Assembly (NCBI GenBank): GCA_022340805.1
Contig: JAJDNF010000035.1
Location: 1 to 32,817, forward strand
DNA from: Chromatiaceae bacterium
Lineage (GTDB): Bacteria > Pseudomonadota > Gammaproteobacteria > Chromatiales > Chromatiaceae
Length of the DNA: 32,817 nt
Direction of reading: 5' to 3'
Each line of letters starts with the position of its first letter. The stretch's first letter is position 1. The position numbers were made by a program, and so were the translations under genes. Shown here in pieces: positions 1 to 8,998 of the stretch. The notes beneath the pieces were generated by a model. That model ran no database searches, was not told where the DNA came from, and saw only the letters and a list, made by a program, of their open reading frames with translations.

Positions 1-126
1 GGTCGCCTCCTTGGTGGCGTCATAGGCCTCGCCGGCGGTCTCCTTGGTCACCTCGTAGGCATGCACGGTCGCCTCCTTGGTAGCGTCATAGGCCTCGCCT
101 GCCGTTTCCTTGGTCGCCTCGTAGGC
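1..126 (-). repeat. 66-bp in-frame tandem repeat in the lipoprotein gene
   Basis: Two adjacent copies are seen: 126 down to 61 (complete, 66 bp) and 60 down to 1 (cut by the window edge). They differ at only a handful of mostly synonymous positions, with one Ala/Val change. Near-identity at the DNA level suggests recent duplication or ongoing copy-number change. More copies may lie beyond the left edge. Confidence 0.8.
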
Positions 127-363
127 ATCGGCGGTCGTGGCCTTGGCGGACTCGTAGTACTCCTTGCTCTTGTCGGCGGCACTGTCGGCCGAATCCTTGG
201 TTGCCTGCCAGGCGGTCTCGCCGAGCTTCTTGGTCTCTTCGCTCCAGGCCTTGGCCTGCGTCTTCAGCGCGCTTTCGCTGTTGCCTTCTGCGGGGGTGTT
301 GGAATCGCTGCATGCACCGAGTAGCAGGGCCAGGCTGGCGAGGGCGATATGGGGGAATTTCAT
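1..363 (-). CDS. Repeat-containing lipoprotein (partial, runs off the left edge)
   Basis: The first 121 codons of a minus-strand gene are visible, starting at the ATG at 363; the 3' end lies outside the window. The N-terminus is a lipoprotein signal: MKF, a hydrophobic stretch, then the lipobox LLGAC with Cys18 as the predicted lipidated residue. The mature part is hydrophilic, rich in Ala, Thr, Lys and Glu. From about residue 80 it becomes tandem 22-residue units, each made of two 11-residue halves of the type AYEATKETAGE and AYDATKEATVH. This 11-residue periodicity resembles LEA-like or apolipoprotein-like amphipathic helices. I infer an envelope-anchored, helical or intrinsically disordered protein, perhaps stress-protective. 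No enzymatic motif is visible. It is separated from hflD by 38 bp and read in the same direction. Confidence 0.75.
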   Translation of the reverse strand, partial: MKFPHIALASLALLLGACSDSNTPAEGNSESALKTQAKAWSEETKKLGETAWQATKDSADSAADKSKEYYESAKATTADAYEATKETAGEAYDATKEATVHAYEVTKETAGEAYDATKEAT

Positions 364-401
364 AGCTGTTCTCTGGCACTCCATGGGTTGACCGGGCGCA
401 G

Positions 402-1064
402 TCAATCACCTCGTTCCTGCGATGACAAGTCGTTCTGTGCCGCCAAAGTGTCGAGCATGTCACGTGCCAGGCCGGCGATCGCACGTCGGCGCAACAGCAG
501 TTGCCATTTCTTGCCGCCGGCCTGGCGCCACAGCACCGCTGCGCGGACGCCGGCCAGCAGCACCGCGCGGATACGCGCGGCATTGTCGGGGTTCTGCAGG
601 TGCAGCGGTTCGCCGCGAATCATGATGCGCGGGCCCAGTGTGCTGATGCGCTCCTGATAGATCTGCGACAGCTGTTCGTGCTGGACCGAATCGCCGAGTT
701 CGAAGTGGCCGCGCCGGCGCGCCAGTGCGCTCAGGTCGTCGTGCAGCTGGCGCATGGCCTGTGCGTCCCGGCGCAGCCGGTCGGCGAGATGCAGCAGCGA
801 GATCACGTAGCGCGAAATCTCCAGGTCGCGCTGGCCCGGCTGTTCGATCTGCTGAAGCAGCGCCCGCAATCCGGGCGCGACCCCTGCGGTGCCTCCGAAT
901 ACCGCCTCGACCGACTCGGGTTCAAAGTCGAACAGGGCCTCGCGGCTGGCGGCGAAGGCGGGTGCGTCACAGCTGCCGCTGCGGGCGATGGCGCGCGCCA
1001 GCCGCGCGGCCTGAAACACCCCGCTCAATGCGATGACCCGATCTTTTTCCGCGTACTGTGCCAT
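402..1064 (-). CDS. hflD: High frequency lysogenization protein HflD homologue
   Basis: The 220-residue product matches the HflD family in length (E. coli about 213) and in its all-helical character. Recognisable stretches are RVIALSGVFQAARLA near the N-terminus, LEISRYVISLLHLADRL in the middle and GPRIMIRGEPLHLQNP about two thirds along. HflD is a peripheral inner-membrane protein that in E. coli binds lambda CII; its chromosomal role is unclear. The ATG at 1064 is chosen over an in-frame TTG at 1073 because TGAGG lies a few bases upstream of the ATG and the TTG would overlap the mnmA stop. It lies 5 bp downstream of mnmA, the same order as in E. coli, so co-transcription with mnmA is likely. 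Confidence 0.9.
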   Translation of the reverse strand: MAQYAEKDRVIALSGVFQAARLARAIARSGSCDAPAFAASREALFDFEPESVEAVFGGTAGVAPGLRALLQQIEQPGQRDLEISRYVISLLHLADRLRRDAQAMRQLHDDLSALARRRGHFELGDSVQHEQLSQIYQERISTLGPRIMIRGEPLHLQNPDNAARIRAVLLAGVRAAVLWRQAGGKKWQLLLRRRAIAGLARDMLDTLAAQNDLSSQERGD

Positions 1065-1069
1065 CTGCC

Positions 1070-2143
1070 TCAATCGATGATGCCGCCGCCCAGGCAGCTC
1101 TGGCCATCATAAAGGACCACCGATTGTCCGGGTGTCAGCGCACGCTGGGCGTGCTCGAAGCTGACCTCGAGCCGCGCGTCGGTGATGCTGGCGGTACAGG
1201 CCTGCAGCGGCTGGCGGTGGCGGCAGCGCGCCGCGCAGCGCAGCGGGCCGGCGGGTGGCTGGCCGGCGACCCAGTGCAGCTGCCGTGCAGTCAGCTGCGC
1301 GCGGTACAGCAACGGGTTGTCGTGTCCCTGGGCGACGGTCAGCACATTGCGTTCGAGATCCTTGTCGACCACGTACCAGGGTTCGTCGGGCGCGTTCGCC
1401 ACGCCGCCTATGCCGAGTCCCTGCCGCTGCCCGAGGGTGTAGTACATCAGGCCCTGGTGGCGCCCGATCAGCTGCCCGTCGCTGGTGCGGATGTCGCCCG
1501 GGTTGGCAGGCAGGTAGCGCGCCAGGAAGTCGCGGAAGCGTCGCTCGCCGATGAAGCAGATCCCGGTGCTGTCTTTTTTCTTGTGGTTGGGGAACCCGGC
1601 CCGGGCGGCCAGTTCGCGCACCTCGGTCTTGTCGAGGTCATACAGCGGAAACAGGCTGTGGCGCAGGGCCCGCTGGCCGAGCATGTACAGGAAGTAGGTC
1701 TGGTCCTTGTTGTCGTCGCTGGCCCGCAACAGCTGGCAACCGGCATCGCCGCAATGCACGCCCGCATAGTGGCCGGTCGCGATCCGGTCGGCGCCGAGCT
1801 GGAGTGCGTAGTCGAGGAATGCCTTGAACTTGATCTCGCGGTTGCACAGCACGTCGGGATTGGGCGTGCGCCCGGCGCGGTATTCGTCGAGGAAATACGC
1901 AAACACCCGGTCCCAGTACTCGCTGGCGAAGTTGATCGTGTGCAGCCGGATGCCGAGCACGCCGGCCACCGCGCGCGCGTCGGCCAGGTCCTCCGCCGCG
2001 TTGCAGTAGGCCTCGTCGTCGTCCTCCTCCCAGTTCTTCATGAACAGGGCCTCGACCTGCCAGCCCTGTTCGAGCAGACGCAGCGCGGCCACGGACGAAT
2101 CCACGCCACCGGACAGGCCGACGATGACCTTGCCCTTGCTCAC
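1070..2143 (-). CDS. mnmA: tRNA-specific 2-thiouridylase MnmA
   Basis: MnmA puts sulfur on C2 of the wobble uridine 34 in tRNA-Lys, -Glu and -Gln, taking it from the Tus relay. The protein (357 residues from a GTG start at 2143; E. coli 368) shows the PP-loop SGGVDSS at 11-17, which binds ATP. The nucleophile is Cys100 in [12 protein letters not shown], and the persulfide-carrying Cys196 lies in [11 protein letters not shown]. The GTG start is preferred because the frame stays open further upstream only into the neighbouring gene, and family members begin a few residues before the PP-loop. No strong Shine-Dalgarno is visible before it, so the start is less sure than the identity. Confidence 0.96.
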   Translation of the reverse strand: MSKGKVIVGLSGGVDSSVAALRLLEQGWQVEALFMKNWEEDDDEAYCNAAEDLADARAVAGVLGIRLHTINFASEYWDRVFAYFLDEYRAGRTPNPDVLCNREIKFKAFLDYALQLGADRIATGHYAGVHCGDAGCQLLRASDDNKDQTYFLYMLGQRALRHSLFPLYDLDKTEVRELAARAGFPNHKKKDSTGICFIGERRFRDFLARYLPANPGDIRTSDGQLIGRHQGLMYYTLGQRQGLGIGGVANAPDEPWYVVDKDLERNVLTVAQGHDNPLLYRAQLTARQLHWVAGQPPAGPLRCAARCRHRQPLQACTASITDARLEVSFEHAQRALTPGQSVVLYDGQSCLGGGIID

Positions 2144-2232
2144 GCGGTGGACCGCGGTCCGGACAGGGCACAGTGGCGGGTTCGGGTCAGGGATGCTTTC
2201 GGCATTGCTGGGGCGGTGCGCTGCATGCGGGT

Positions 2233-2862
2233 CTAGAACACGAAACCCTCGGGCTTCCAACCGGCCTTCCATGTGGCCAGCTCGACCACGTCGGGCGGTT
2301 GGCCGTTGTCGCGGAACCAGGAGTCGACGACCCAGAGATCGCCACTCTGCCTCTCGCGCAGCAGCGCGGTGAAATGCGGCCAGCCGCCAACAATGAAATA
2401 GCCCCGCATCACGCGCGGTTCGACCTGATGCCAGTGCAGCAGCCCGGCCTGCTCAAACAGCGTCAGATAGGTGGTGGTGTTGGACGCTTCGTCGACACAG
2501 TCCATCTGTGCCGACAGCGTTGTGAGGCCGGCGAGGTCACCGCCACGGTCCCCCGAGGTACCGGCCAATAACCCGGCGACGCGTTCCATCTCGGCAATCG
2601 CCTCGCGGATCTGTTCGCGCTCCGCCGCGGCGCTGGCCGCCGGTTGTGCGAGGTGCCGGCCGACCTGTTGCCACTGTGCGGCGGACAGCGCGACCCGCGT
2701 GACGCGCTCACAGCCATGTTGCGAGCAGACCGGCACCTGCTCGCGGTTTAGCTCCTGCGGATAGTCATACAAGCGGTACAACTCGTCGTAGGCGTCGTTT
2801 GCGATCGCGACCCGGGCGCAACACAGCAGGGCGACCAGCAGCAGCCGCTCAGGCCAGCGCAT
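2233..2862 (-). CDS. Exported protein of unknown function, possibly papain/transglutaminase-like
   Basis: A 209-residue protein with a clear signal peptide ([21 protein letters not shown], then NDAYDEL). After cleavage there is a CSQHGC pair at about 47-52, a helical middle, and a more conserved-looking C-terminal half. In that half a Cys (MDCVDEASN), a His (WPHFTALL) and an Asp (WVVDSWF) occur in the order Cys-His-Asp. That order and spacing recall transglutaminase-like cysteine proteases, but this is inference; I do not recognise a named family. Its start overlaps the end of nudJ by 14 bp, so it is probably translationally coupled. It is inserted between nudJ and mnmA, which are direct neighbours in E. 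coli. Confidence 0.8.
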   Translation of the reverse strand: MRWPERLLLVALLCCARVAIANDAYDELYRLYDYPQELNREQVPVCSQHGCERVTRVALSAAQWQQVGRHLAQPAASAAAEREQIREAIAEMERVAGLLAGTSGDRGGDLAGLTTLSAQMDCVDEASNTTTYLTLFEQAGLLHWHQVEPRVMRGYFIVGGWPHFTALLRERQSGDLWVVDSWFRDNGQPPDVVELATWKAGWKPEGFVF

Positions 2863-3295
2863 GCAGCGTCTCCAGGCCGAGTGCGGGCAGTGTCAGCGCA
2901 TCCTGGATGCAGCGCAGTACCAGCGGGCTGCGGGTCGGCAGGCCGCCGTCGCCGATTTCCGCAAGGGTCAGCCAGTGGGTTGCGATGATCTCAGGATCCA
3001 GGCTGCACCCCGGTATCGGGTCGCCGACCGCACCACAGAAACAGAAGCGCAGATAGGTGCGCTCGGTGTCCGGCAGGGTCCATTGATAGACCCCGAGCAG
3101 GCCGCTCGGGGTGAACGCGCAGCCGGTCTCCTCGAGTACCTCGCGGCAGACCGCCTCGAGCAAGGTCTCGCCGAACTCGAGGTGGCCGGCTGGCTGGTTG
3201 ATCACTGCCGTGCCGTCCGGACATTCCTCGACCATCAGGTAGCGGTCCTGACGGCGGATGACGGCGGCAACGGTGACGGAGGGCGACCAGGGCAT
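2849..3295 (-). CDS. nudJ: Nudix hydrolase, NudJ-type phosphatase
   Basis: A 148-residue single-domain Nudix protein. The Nudix box runs from Gly37 to Cys59: GHLEFGE, seven residues, then REVLEETGC, matching GX5EX7REUXEEXGU in full, including the metal-binding glutamates. E. coli NudJ hydrolyses nucleoside tri- and diphosphates and HMP pyrophosphate (thiamine biosynthesis). The orthologue call rests on the rluE-nudJ-mnmA-hflD gene order as well as the sequence. The ATG at 3295 lies 17 bp from the rluE stop, and the 3' end overlaps the next gene, consistent with one operon. Confidence 0.93.
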   Translation of the reverse strand: MPWSPSVTVAAVIRRQDRYLMVEECPDGTAVINQPAGHLEFGETLLEAVCREVLEETGCAFTPSGLLGVYQWTLPDTERTYLRFCFCGAVGDPIPGCSLDPEIIATHWLTLAEIGDGGLPTRSPLVLRCIQDALTLPALGLETLHALA

Positions 3296-3312
3296 CGGCG
3301 GATTCTAACATT

Positions 3313-3918
3313 TCAGCGCCGGCGCGCCGCTGGCCGCCGCGGGCCCTTGTGCCCGGTGCGGCGGCCGACCGGCGGCCCGGGCACGCTCAGCTCGCGCCAC
3401 TCGCCGGGCTGGATTTCGTCCAGACTCCATGCGTCGATAGCCCAGCGCACCAGGCGCAGGGTCGGGTAGCCGATTGCGGCGGTCATCCTGCGTACCTGCC
3501 GGTTGCGCCCCTCGTGGATCTGGATCTCCAGCCACTGGGTCGGGATATTGGCCCGGTAGCGCACCGGCGGGACGCGCGGCCAGAGTGCGGGTTCTCCGAT
3601 CAGGCGGGCGCGTGCGGGCCGGGTCGGGCCGTCGTTCAGCACGATACCTGCGCGCAGCGGATCCAGGTCGGCCTCGCGCGGGATGTTCTCGACCTGTGCC
3701 CAGTAGGTCTTCCAGGTCTGCTTGCGCGGTGCAGTCAGTTGGTGGGCCAGGGCGCCGTCGTCGGTCAGCAGTAACAGCCCCTCGCTGTCCCTGTCCAGCC
3801 GCCCGGCGGGATAGAAGCCCGGGCGGTCGATGTAGTCGGCCAGGGTCTTTCGTCCAGCCGCGTCGGTAAACTGCGACAGCACGTCGTAGGGTTTGTTAAA
3901 CAGTATCAATTGAGCCAT
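3313..3918 (-). CDS. rluE: 23S rRNA pseudouridine(2457) synthase RluE
   Basis: A 201-residue RsuA/RluB/E-family pseudouridine synthase lacking an N-terminal S4 domain, as in RluE. The catalytic Asp42 lies in [17 protein letters not shown]. Other family motifs are [12 protein letters not shown] near the start, KTYWAQVE in the middle and [13 protein letters not shown] toward the end. The Arg/Lys-rich tail ([13 protein letters not shown]) probably contacts rRNA. The reading frame remains open far upstream, antisense to icd, but homology begins at [10 protein letters not shown], so the ATG at 3918 is the start. The enzyme modifies U2457 near the peptidyl-transferase region. It is divergent from icd with a 72-bp spacer. 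Confidence 0.95.
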   Translation of the reverse strand: MAQLILFNKPYDVLSQFTDAAGRKTLADYIDRPGFYPAGRLDRDSEGLLLLTDDGALAHQLTAPRKQTWKTYWAQVENIPREADLDPLRAGIVLNDGPTRPARARLIGEPALWPRVPPVRYRANIPTQWLEIQIHEGRNRQVRRMTAAIGYPTLRLVRWAIDAWSLDEIQPGEWRELSVPGPPVGRRTGHKGPRRPAARRR

Positions 3919-3942
3919 AAAATGAAGCGCGCCGCTGCCCGG

Positions 3943-3951
3943 TGCTAGAAT
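3943..3951 (+). promoter_or_regulatory. Extended -10 promoter element for icd
   Basis: TGC followed by TAGAAT gives an extended -10 box 39 bp before the icd ATG. No convincing -35 box is seen, which is normal for extended -10 promoters. The predicted start would leave a leader of about 33 nt. Confidence 0.5.
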
Positions 3952-3990
3952 CCAGATCTTCCCAAAACTCAAAGCGGATGGTTGTACCCC

Positions 3991-5247
<1,257 letters not shown>

Positions 5248-5264
5248 CAGGTGGCGCCGGACGC

Positions 5265-5294
5265 AAAAAAGCCTGCCGATCGGCAGGCTTTCTT
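5265..5294. terminator. Bidirectional intrinsic terminator between icd and the cold-shock gene
   Basis: A perfect palindrome, AAGCCTGCC-GATC-GGCAGGCTT with the centre at 5280/5281, is flanked by an A-run on the left and TTTCTT on the right. It can therefore end transcripts from both strands. It lies 17 bp after icd and 31 bp after the convergent cold-shock gene. Confidence 0.85.
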
Positions 5295-5325
5295 GTGTCC
5301 GCGGCCGGCGCCGAACGATGCTGAG

Positions 5326-5541
5326 CTACGCGGCGGATGCCGCCGCATGCAGGTTTTGCGCGTGCAGTCCTTTGGGGCCCTGTTCGACCTCGAACTCGAC
5401 CTTTTGACCTTCCTTCAGTGTTCGGTAACCTTCCATCTCGATCGCCGAGAAGTGGACGAACACGTCCTGCTCGCCGTCGTCCGGGGTCACGAAACCGTAG
5501 CCCTTGGCATTGTTGAACCACTTTACGATACCGGTGGCCAT
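5326..5541 (-). CDS. Cold-shock domain protein (CspA/CspD family)
   Basis: A 71-residue single cold-shock domain with both RNA-binding motifs: RNP1 KGYGFV at 13-18 and RNP2 VFVHF at 27-31. It begins [10 protein letters not shown] as in most Csps. The protein binds single-stranded nucleic acid and acts as an RNA chaperone. The ATG at 5541 is supported by GGAGGA centred about 10 bases upstream; a GTG two codons earlier would sit on top of that site. Its position next to clpS-clpA recalls cspD in other Gammaproteobacteria, so it may be the CspD-type member, but the sequence alone does not separate it from CspA. It has a strong promoter with a leader of about 100 nt. Confidence 0.93.
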   Translation of the reverse strand: MATGIVKWFNNAKGYGFVTPDDGEQDVFVHFSAIEMEGYRTLKEGQKVEFEVEQGPKGLHAQNLHAAASAA

Positions 5542-5647
5542 AAGCACTCCTCCAAAGATGTCTTGTGCAACTAAAGGTGCAGCTTTATTCCGGCGCCCCG
5601 GGGAGGCAGTCGCCGGTTAGGGTTGTGAATTCTATGCACCAGTTTGG

Positions 5648-5675
5648 AGTATATCTGTACACCTAGAATGGTCAA
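5648..5675 (-). promoter_or_regulatory. Sigma70 promoter for the cold-shock gene
   Basis: On the minus strand, TTGACC (5675-5670) and TATACT (5653-5648) are separated by 16 bp. The predicted start near 5641 gives a leader of about 100 nt before the ATG, of the length seen in cold-inducible csp mRNAs. The DNA upstream (5676-5760) is strikingly AT-rich compared with its surroundings and could act as an UP element. Confidence 0.7.
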
Positions 5676-5952
5676 ATGCCCATTAATATGCTTTATTATT
5701 ACAGGCGATAAACAAATACTAAAACAATAACAAAAACAATATTTTGAATGGCTTTTATCATGTCTTTTCTCGCGCGCTATTCGAAGGATCCTCGCCCCAC
5801 AGCGGTGCTGCCGGCCGCTTCGCGACGCTCTGCCTGCACAAAGTCGGTGCCTGAGCGACCGGTAAAACTGGTGCGCTGCCTGGCGCGCAATACCGCGTTG
5901 TCCAACGCGCCTTTTCCCGGTCGCGCTGCAGGGTGGAGGCGCCCCGCCGCGC
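5676..5952. other. Intergenic region upstream of the cold-shock gene and clpS
   Basis: No gene is supported here. The left part, to about 5760, is AT-rich with A and T tracts. The right part is ordinary GC-rich DNA with no motif I can name. The divergent promoters of the cold-shock gene and clpS lie at its two ends. Confidence 0.6.
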
Positions 5953-5961
5953 TGCTAGAAT
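5953..5961 (+). promoter_or_regulatory. Extended -10 promoter element for clpS
   Basis: TGC plus TAGAAT, the same nine bases as before icd, lies 46 bp upstream of the clpS ATG. No -35 hexamer is apparent. Confidence 0.45.
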
Positions 5962-6006
5962 GCGCAAAAAATACGCCGACGGCGTTGGACTAGACTTAGG
6001 CAGAAC

Positions 6007-6330
6007 ATGAGTAACGAGCGCGAAATCCACGGCGGTGAAGGTGACCTTGCGGTCGAGCAGGCACAACCGAAACTAAAACGCCCGCCGATGTACAAAGTGT
6101 TGTTGCTGAACGATGACTACACGCCCATGGAGTTTGTCGTTCACGTGCTCGAGCATTTTTTCGGCATGGATCGTGAAAGGGCAACACAGGTGATGCTGCA
6201 CGTACATACCCGGGGCATGGGTGTCTGCGGGGTCTACTCGAAAGACATCGCCGAGACCAAGGTGGCGCAGGTGAATGAACATTCCCGCGCCAATCAGCAC
6301 CCTCTTCTGTGTACCCTGGAGGAGGCCTGA
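6007..6330 (+). CDS. clpS: ATP-dependent Clp protease adaptor ClpS
   Basis: ClpS is the N-recognin: it binds proteins with N-terminal Leu, Phe, Tyr or Trp and hands them to ClpAP. The 107-residue protein has a flexible N-terminal tail, then the core beginning [18 protein letters not shown]. Asn35, Asp36 and Asp37 and the later His67 (HVHTRG) correspond to the residues that bind the alpha-amino group in E. coli ClpS. The C-terminus [10 protein letters not shown] is family-typical. It lies 73 bp before clpA, as in E. coli, and the substrates made by Aat and Bpt, encoded nearby, are its ligands. Confidence 0.97.
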   Translation: MSNEREIHGGEGDLAVEQAQPKLKRPPMYKVLLLNDDYTPMEFVVHVLEHFFGMDRERATQVMLHVHTRGMGVCGVYSKDIAETKVAQVNEHSRANQHPLLCTLEEA

Positions 6331-6403
6331 TCAGCGAGGGAGCAGCGACGAAACCGGTGAGCAGAGCCGAACTAAACGACTGGCGGTAACGGGAAGCACG
6401 ATC

Positions 6404-8668
6404 ATGTTGAGCAAAGAGCTTGAATTTACCCTCAACCAGGCCTTCAAGAGCGCCCGGGAAAAGCAGCACGAGTTCATGACGATTGAACATCTGCTGCTGG
6501 CGTTGCTGGACAATCCGACGGCCGCGCAGGTGCTGCGCGCCTGCGGTGCAGATCTCGAAATGCTGCGCAGGGACCTGTACGGCTTTCTCGAGGAAACCAC
6601 GCCGCTGATCACCGACGACGACAGTCGCGAGACCCAGCCGACACTGGGCTTCCAGCGCGTGCTGCAGCGCGCGGTGTTCCACGTGCAGTCTTCGGAGAAG
6701 CGCGAGGTCACCGGCGCCAACGTGCTGGTTGCGATCTTCAGCGAGCAGGAGTCTCAGGCCGTGTATTTCCTCGACCGCCAGGGCGTCACGCGCCTGGATG
6801 TCGTCAACTACATCTCGCATGGCATCTCCAAGGTCGCCAGCGACGACGCGACGCCGCCCGGGGCCGAGCCGGGCAGCGCAGAGGCCGAGGCCGGCGAGGG
6901 CCGTCAGGAGAGTGCGCTGGAGACTTATGCCAGCAACCTCAACGACCAGGCGCGGCGTGGCAAGATCGATCCGCTGATCGGGCGCCAGAGCGAGGTCGAG
7001 CGCACCGTGCAGATCCTCTGCCGGCGACGCAAGAACAACCCGCTGTTCGTCGGCGAGGCCGGGGTGGGCAAGACCGCGATCGCCGAGGGCCTGGCCAAGA
7101 AGATTGTCGACGGCGAGGTCCCGGACGTGTTGGCCAACTGCACGCTGTACGCGCTCGACATGGGTGGCCTGGTCGCCGGCACCAAATACCGCGGCGATTT
7201 CGAAAAGCGCCTGAAGGCGGTATTGGCCGATCTGAAACGCCAGCCCGATGCGATCCTGTTCATCGACGAGATCCACACGATCATCGGGGCGGGTGCCGCG
7301 TCGGGCGGTGTGATGGACGCGTCCAATCTGATCAAACCGGTGCTGGCCTCCGGCGATCTGCGCTGCATCGGCTCGACGACCTACCAGGAGTATCGCGGTA
7401 TCTTCGAGAAGGATCGTGCATTGGCCAGGCGGTTCCAGAAGATTGATATCAACGAGCCCACGGTCGAAGAGACGGTGCAGATCCTCAAGGGGCTGAAGAC
7501 CCGCTTCGAGGAACACCACCAGATCAAGTATTCCAACAAGGCGTTGCGCGCCGCGGCCGAGCTGGCCGAGAAGTACATCAACGATCGTCACTTGCCGGAC
7601 AAGGCGATCGACGTGATCGACGAGGCCGGGGCGGCCAATCAGCTGCTGCCGATGTCGAAGCGCAAGAAGAATGTCTCTGTGGCCGATGTCGAGGTCGTCG
7701 TGGCGAAGATTGCGCGCATCCCGCCGCGCAAGGTGTCGGCCGACGACACCGAGGCGCTGCGCAATCTCAAGCGCGACCTGCAGATGGTGGTGTTCGGTCA
7801 GGACGAGGCGATCGATGCACTGTCAGCGGCGATCCAGATGAATCGTTCCGGCCTGGGGCCCGAGCAAAAGCCGGTCGGCAGTTTCCTGTTTGCAGGCCCG
7901 ACCGGTGTCGGCAAGACCGAGGTCACGCGTCAGCTGGCGCGGGTGCTGGGCCTCGAGTTGATCCGCTTTGACATGTCCGAGTACATGGAGCGTCACACTG
8001 TGTCCCGCCTGATCGGTGCGCCGCCCGGCTATGTCGGCTTCGACCAGGGTGGGCTGTTGACCGAAGAGATCAACAAGCATCCGCATTCGGTGTTGCTGCT
8101 CGACGAGATCGAGAAGGCGCACCCCGACGTGTTCAACCTGTTACTGCAGGTGATGGATCATGGCACGCTGACCGACAACAACGGGCGCAAGGCCGACTTC
8201 CGCAACGTGATCATCGTCATGACCACCAATGCCGGTGCCAGCGAGACGACGCGTGCCTCGATCGGTTTTACGACGCAGGATCACAGCAGTGACGCGATGG
8301 CCGCGATCCGTAAACTGTTCACCCCGGAGTTCCGCAACCGCCTGGATGCGATTATCCAGTTCAACGGCCTCGACAAGTCGACCATCCTCAACGTGGTCGA
8401 CAAGTTCCTGTTCGAACTCGAGCAGCAGCTCGAAGAGAAGCGTGTGACCTTGAGCGTGGACAGCGCAGTGCGCGGCTGGCTGGCCGATCGTGGTTACGAT
8501 CCGCAGATGGGGGCAAGGCCGATGGCACGGGTCATCCAGGAGCACATCAAGAAACCCCTGGCCGAAGAACTGCTCTTCGGGCGTCTTGCGCAGGGTGGAT
8601 TGGTGCGGGTCGGGGTGGCCGACGACGAGGAGCTGTCGTTCGATATCGAGGGCGCAGCGGTCCACTGA
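6404..8668 (+). CDS. clpA: ATP-dependent Clp protease ATP-binding subunit ClpA
   Basis: Hexameric AAA+ unfoldase that feeds substrates to ClpP. At 754 residues it is close to E. coli ClpA (758). Order of domains: N-domain (about 1-145, which binds ClpS), D1 with Walker A GEAGVGKTA at about 217 and Walker B ILFIDEIH, then D2 with Walker A GPTGVGKTE at about 498 and Walker B LLLDEIEKAH. There is no ClpB-type coiled-coil insert, which fixes it as ClpA. The frame is open further upstream, but the ATG at 6404 (MLSKELEFTLNQ) matches the family start and avoids overlap with clpS. It converges on infA with 24 bp between stops. Confidence 0.97.
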   Translation: MLSKELEFTLNQAFKSAREKQHEFMTIEHLLLALLDNPTAAQVLRACGADLEMLRRDLYGFLEETTPLITDDDSRETQPTLGFQRVLQRAVFHVQSSEKREVTGANVLVAIFSEQESQAVYFLDRQGVTRLDVVNYISHGISKVASDDATPPGAEPGSAEAEAGEGRQESALETYASNLNDQARRGKIDPLIGRQSEVERTVQILCRRRKNNPLFVGEAGVGKTAIAEGLAKKIVDGEVPDVLANCTLYALDMGGLVAGTKYRGDFEKRLKAVLADLKRQPDAILFIDEIHTIIGAGAASGGVMDASNLIKPVLASGDLRCIGSTTYQEYRGIFEKDRALARRFQKIDINEPTVEETVQILKGLKTRFEEHHQIKYSNKALRAAAELAEKYINDRHLPDKAIDVIDEAGAANQLLPMSKRKKNVSVADVEVVVAKIARIPPRKVSADDTEALRNLKRDLQMVVFGQDEAIDALSAAIQMNRSGLGPEQKPVGSFLFAGPTGVGKTEVTRQLARVLGLELIRFDMSEYMERHTVSRLIGAPPGYVGFDQGGLLTEEINKHPHSVLLLDEIEKAHPDVFNLLLQVMDHGTLTDNNGRKADFRNVIIVMTTNAGASETTRASIGFTTQDHSSDAMAAIRKLFTPEFRNRLDAIIQFNGLDKSTILNVVDKFLFELEQQLEEKRVTLSVDSAVRGWLADRGYDPQMGARPMARVIQEHIKKPLAEELLFGRLAQGGLVRVGVADDEELSFDIEGAAVH

Positions 8669-8692
8669 GGGAGCGGGCTGCTCCGCGGCTGC

Positions 8693-8911
8693 TTAGCGTT
8701 CGCGATAGACGATACGACCTTTGCTCAGGTCGTAGGGTGTGAGTTCAACCTTGACCTTGTCGCCGGTGAGAATGCGGATGTAATGTTTGCGCATCTTGCC
8801 GGAGATATGTGCGGTCACCACGTGACCATTTTCCAGTTCCACGCGGAACATGGTGTTGGGCAACGTGTCGACCACGGTGCCTTCCATTTCAATTACGTCT
8901 TCTTTCGCCAT
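8693..8911 (-). CDS. infA: Translation initiation factor IF-1
   Basis: A 72-residue S1/OB-fold protein, identical in length to E. coli IF-1. It begins [11 protein letters not shown] and ends [11 protein letters not shown], both diagnostic. IF-1 binds the A site of the 30S subunit during initiation. AGGA lies just before the ATG, and a near-consensus extended -10 promoter sits about 55 bp upstream. Its place between clpA and the aat/bpt genes is conserved in many Gammaproteobacteria. Confidence 0.98.
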   Translation of the reverse strand: MAKEDVIEMEGTVVDTLPNTMFRVELENGHVVTAHISGKMRKHYIRILTGDKVKVELTPYDLSKGRIVYRER

Positions 8912-8965
8912 CTGATCCTGTCCGATTTGGGCAGCACCACTAACGCGCTACCTACAAGGCGCGGC

Positions 8966-8974
8966 ATTATAGCA
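8966..8974 (-). promoter_or_regulatory. Extended -10 promoter for infA
   Basis: Read on the minus strand this is TGC-TATAAT, a perfect -10 with the TGn extension and no clear -35. A start near 8959 gives a leader of about 48 nt. It lies after the bpt stop, so infA can be transcribed apart from the aat-bpt operon. Confidence 0.65.
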
Positions 8975-8998
8975 AAGCCGTTTGGCAGCGGTAGATAA

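Noticed and set aside
5748-5993. 81-codon plus-strand frame upstream of clpS
   Set aside because: No ribosome-binding site, Arg/Ala/Pro-rich random composition, and it contains the clpS promoter.
5996-7591. 531-codon open frame antisense to clpS and clpA
   Set aside because: Composition is that of a reverse-frame shadow in GC-rich DNA, and it lies fully over two certain genes.
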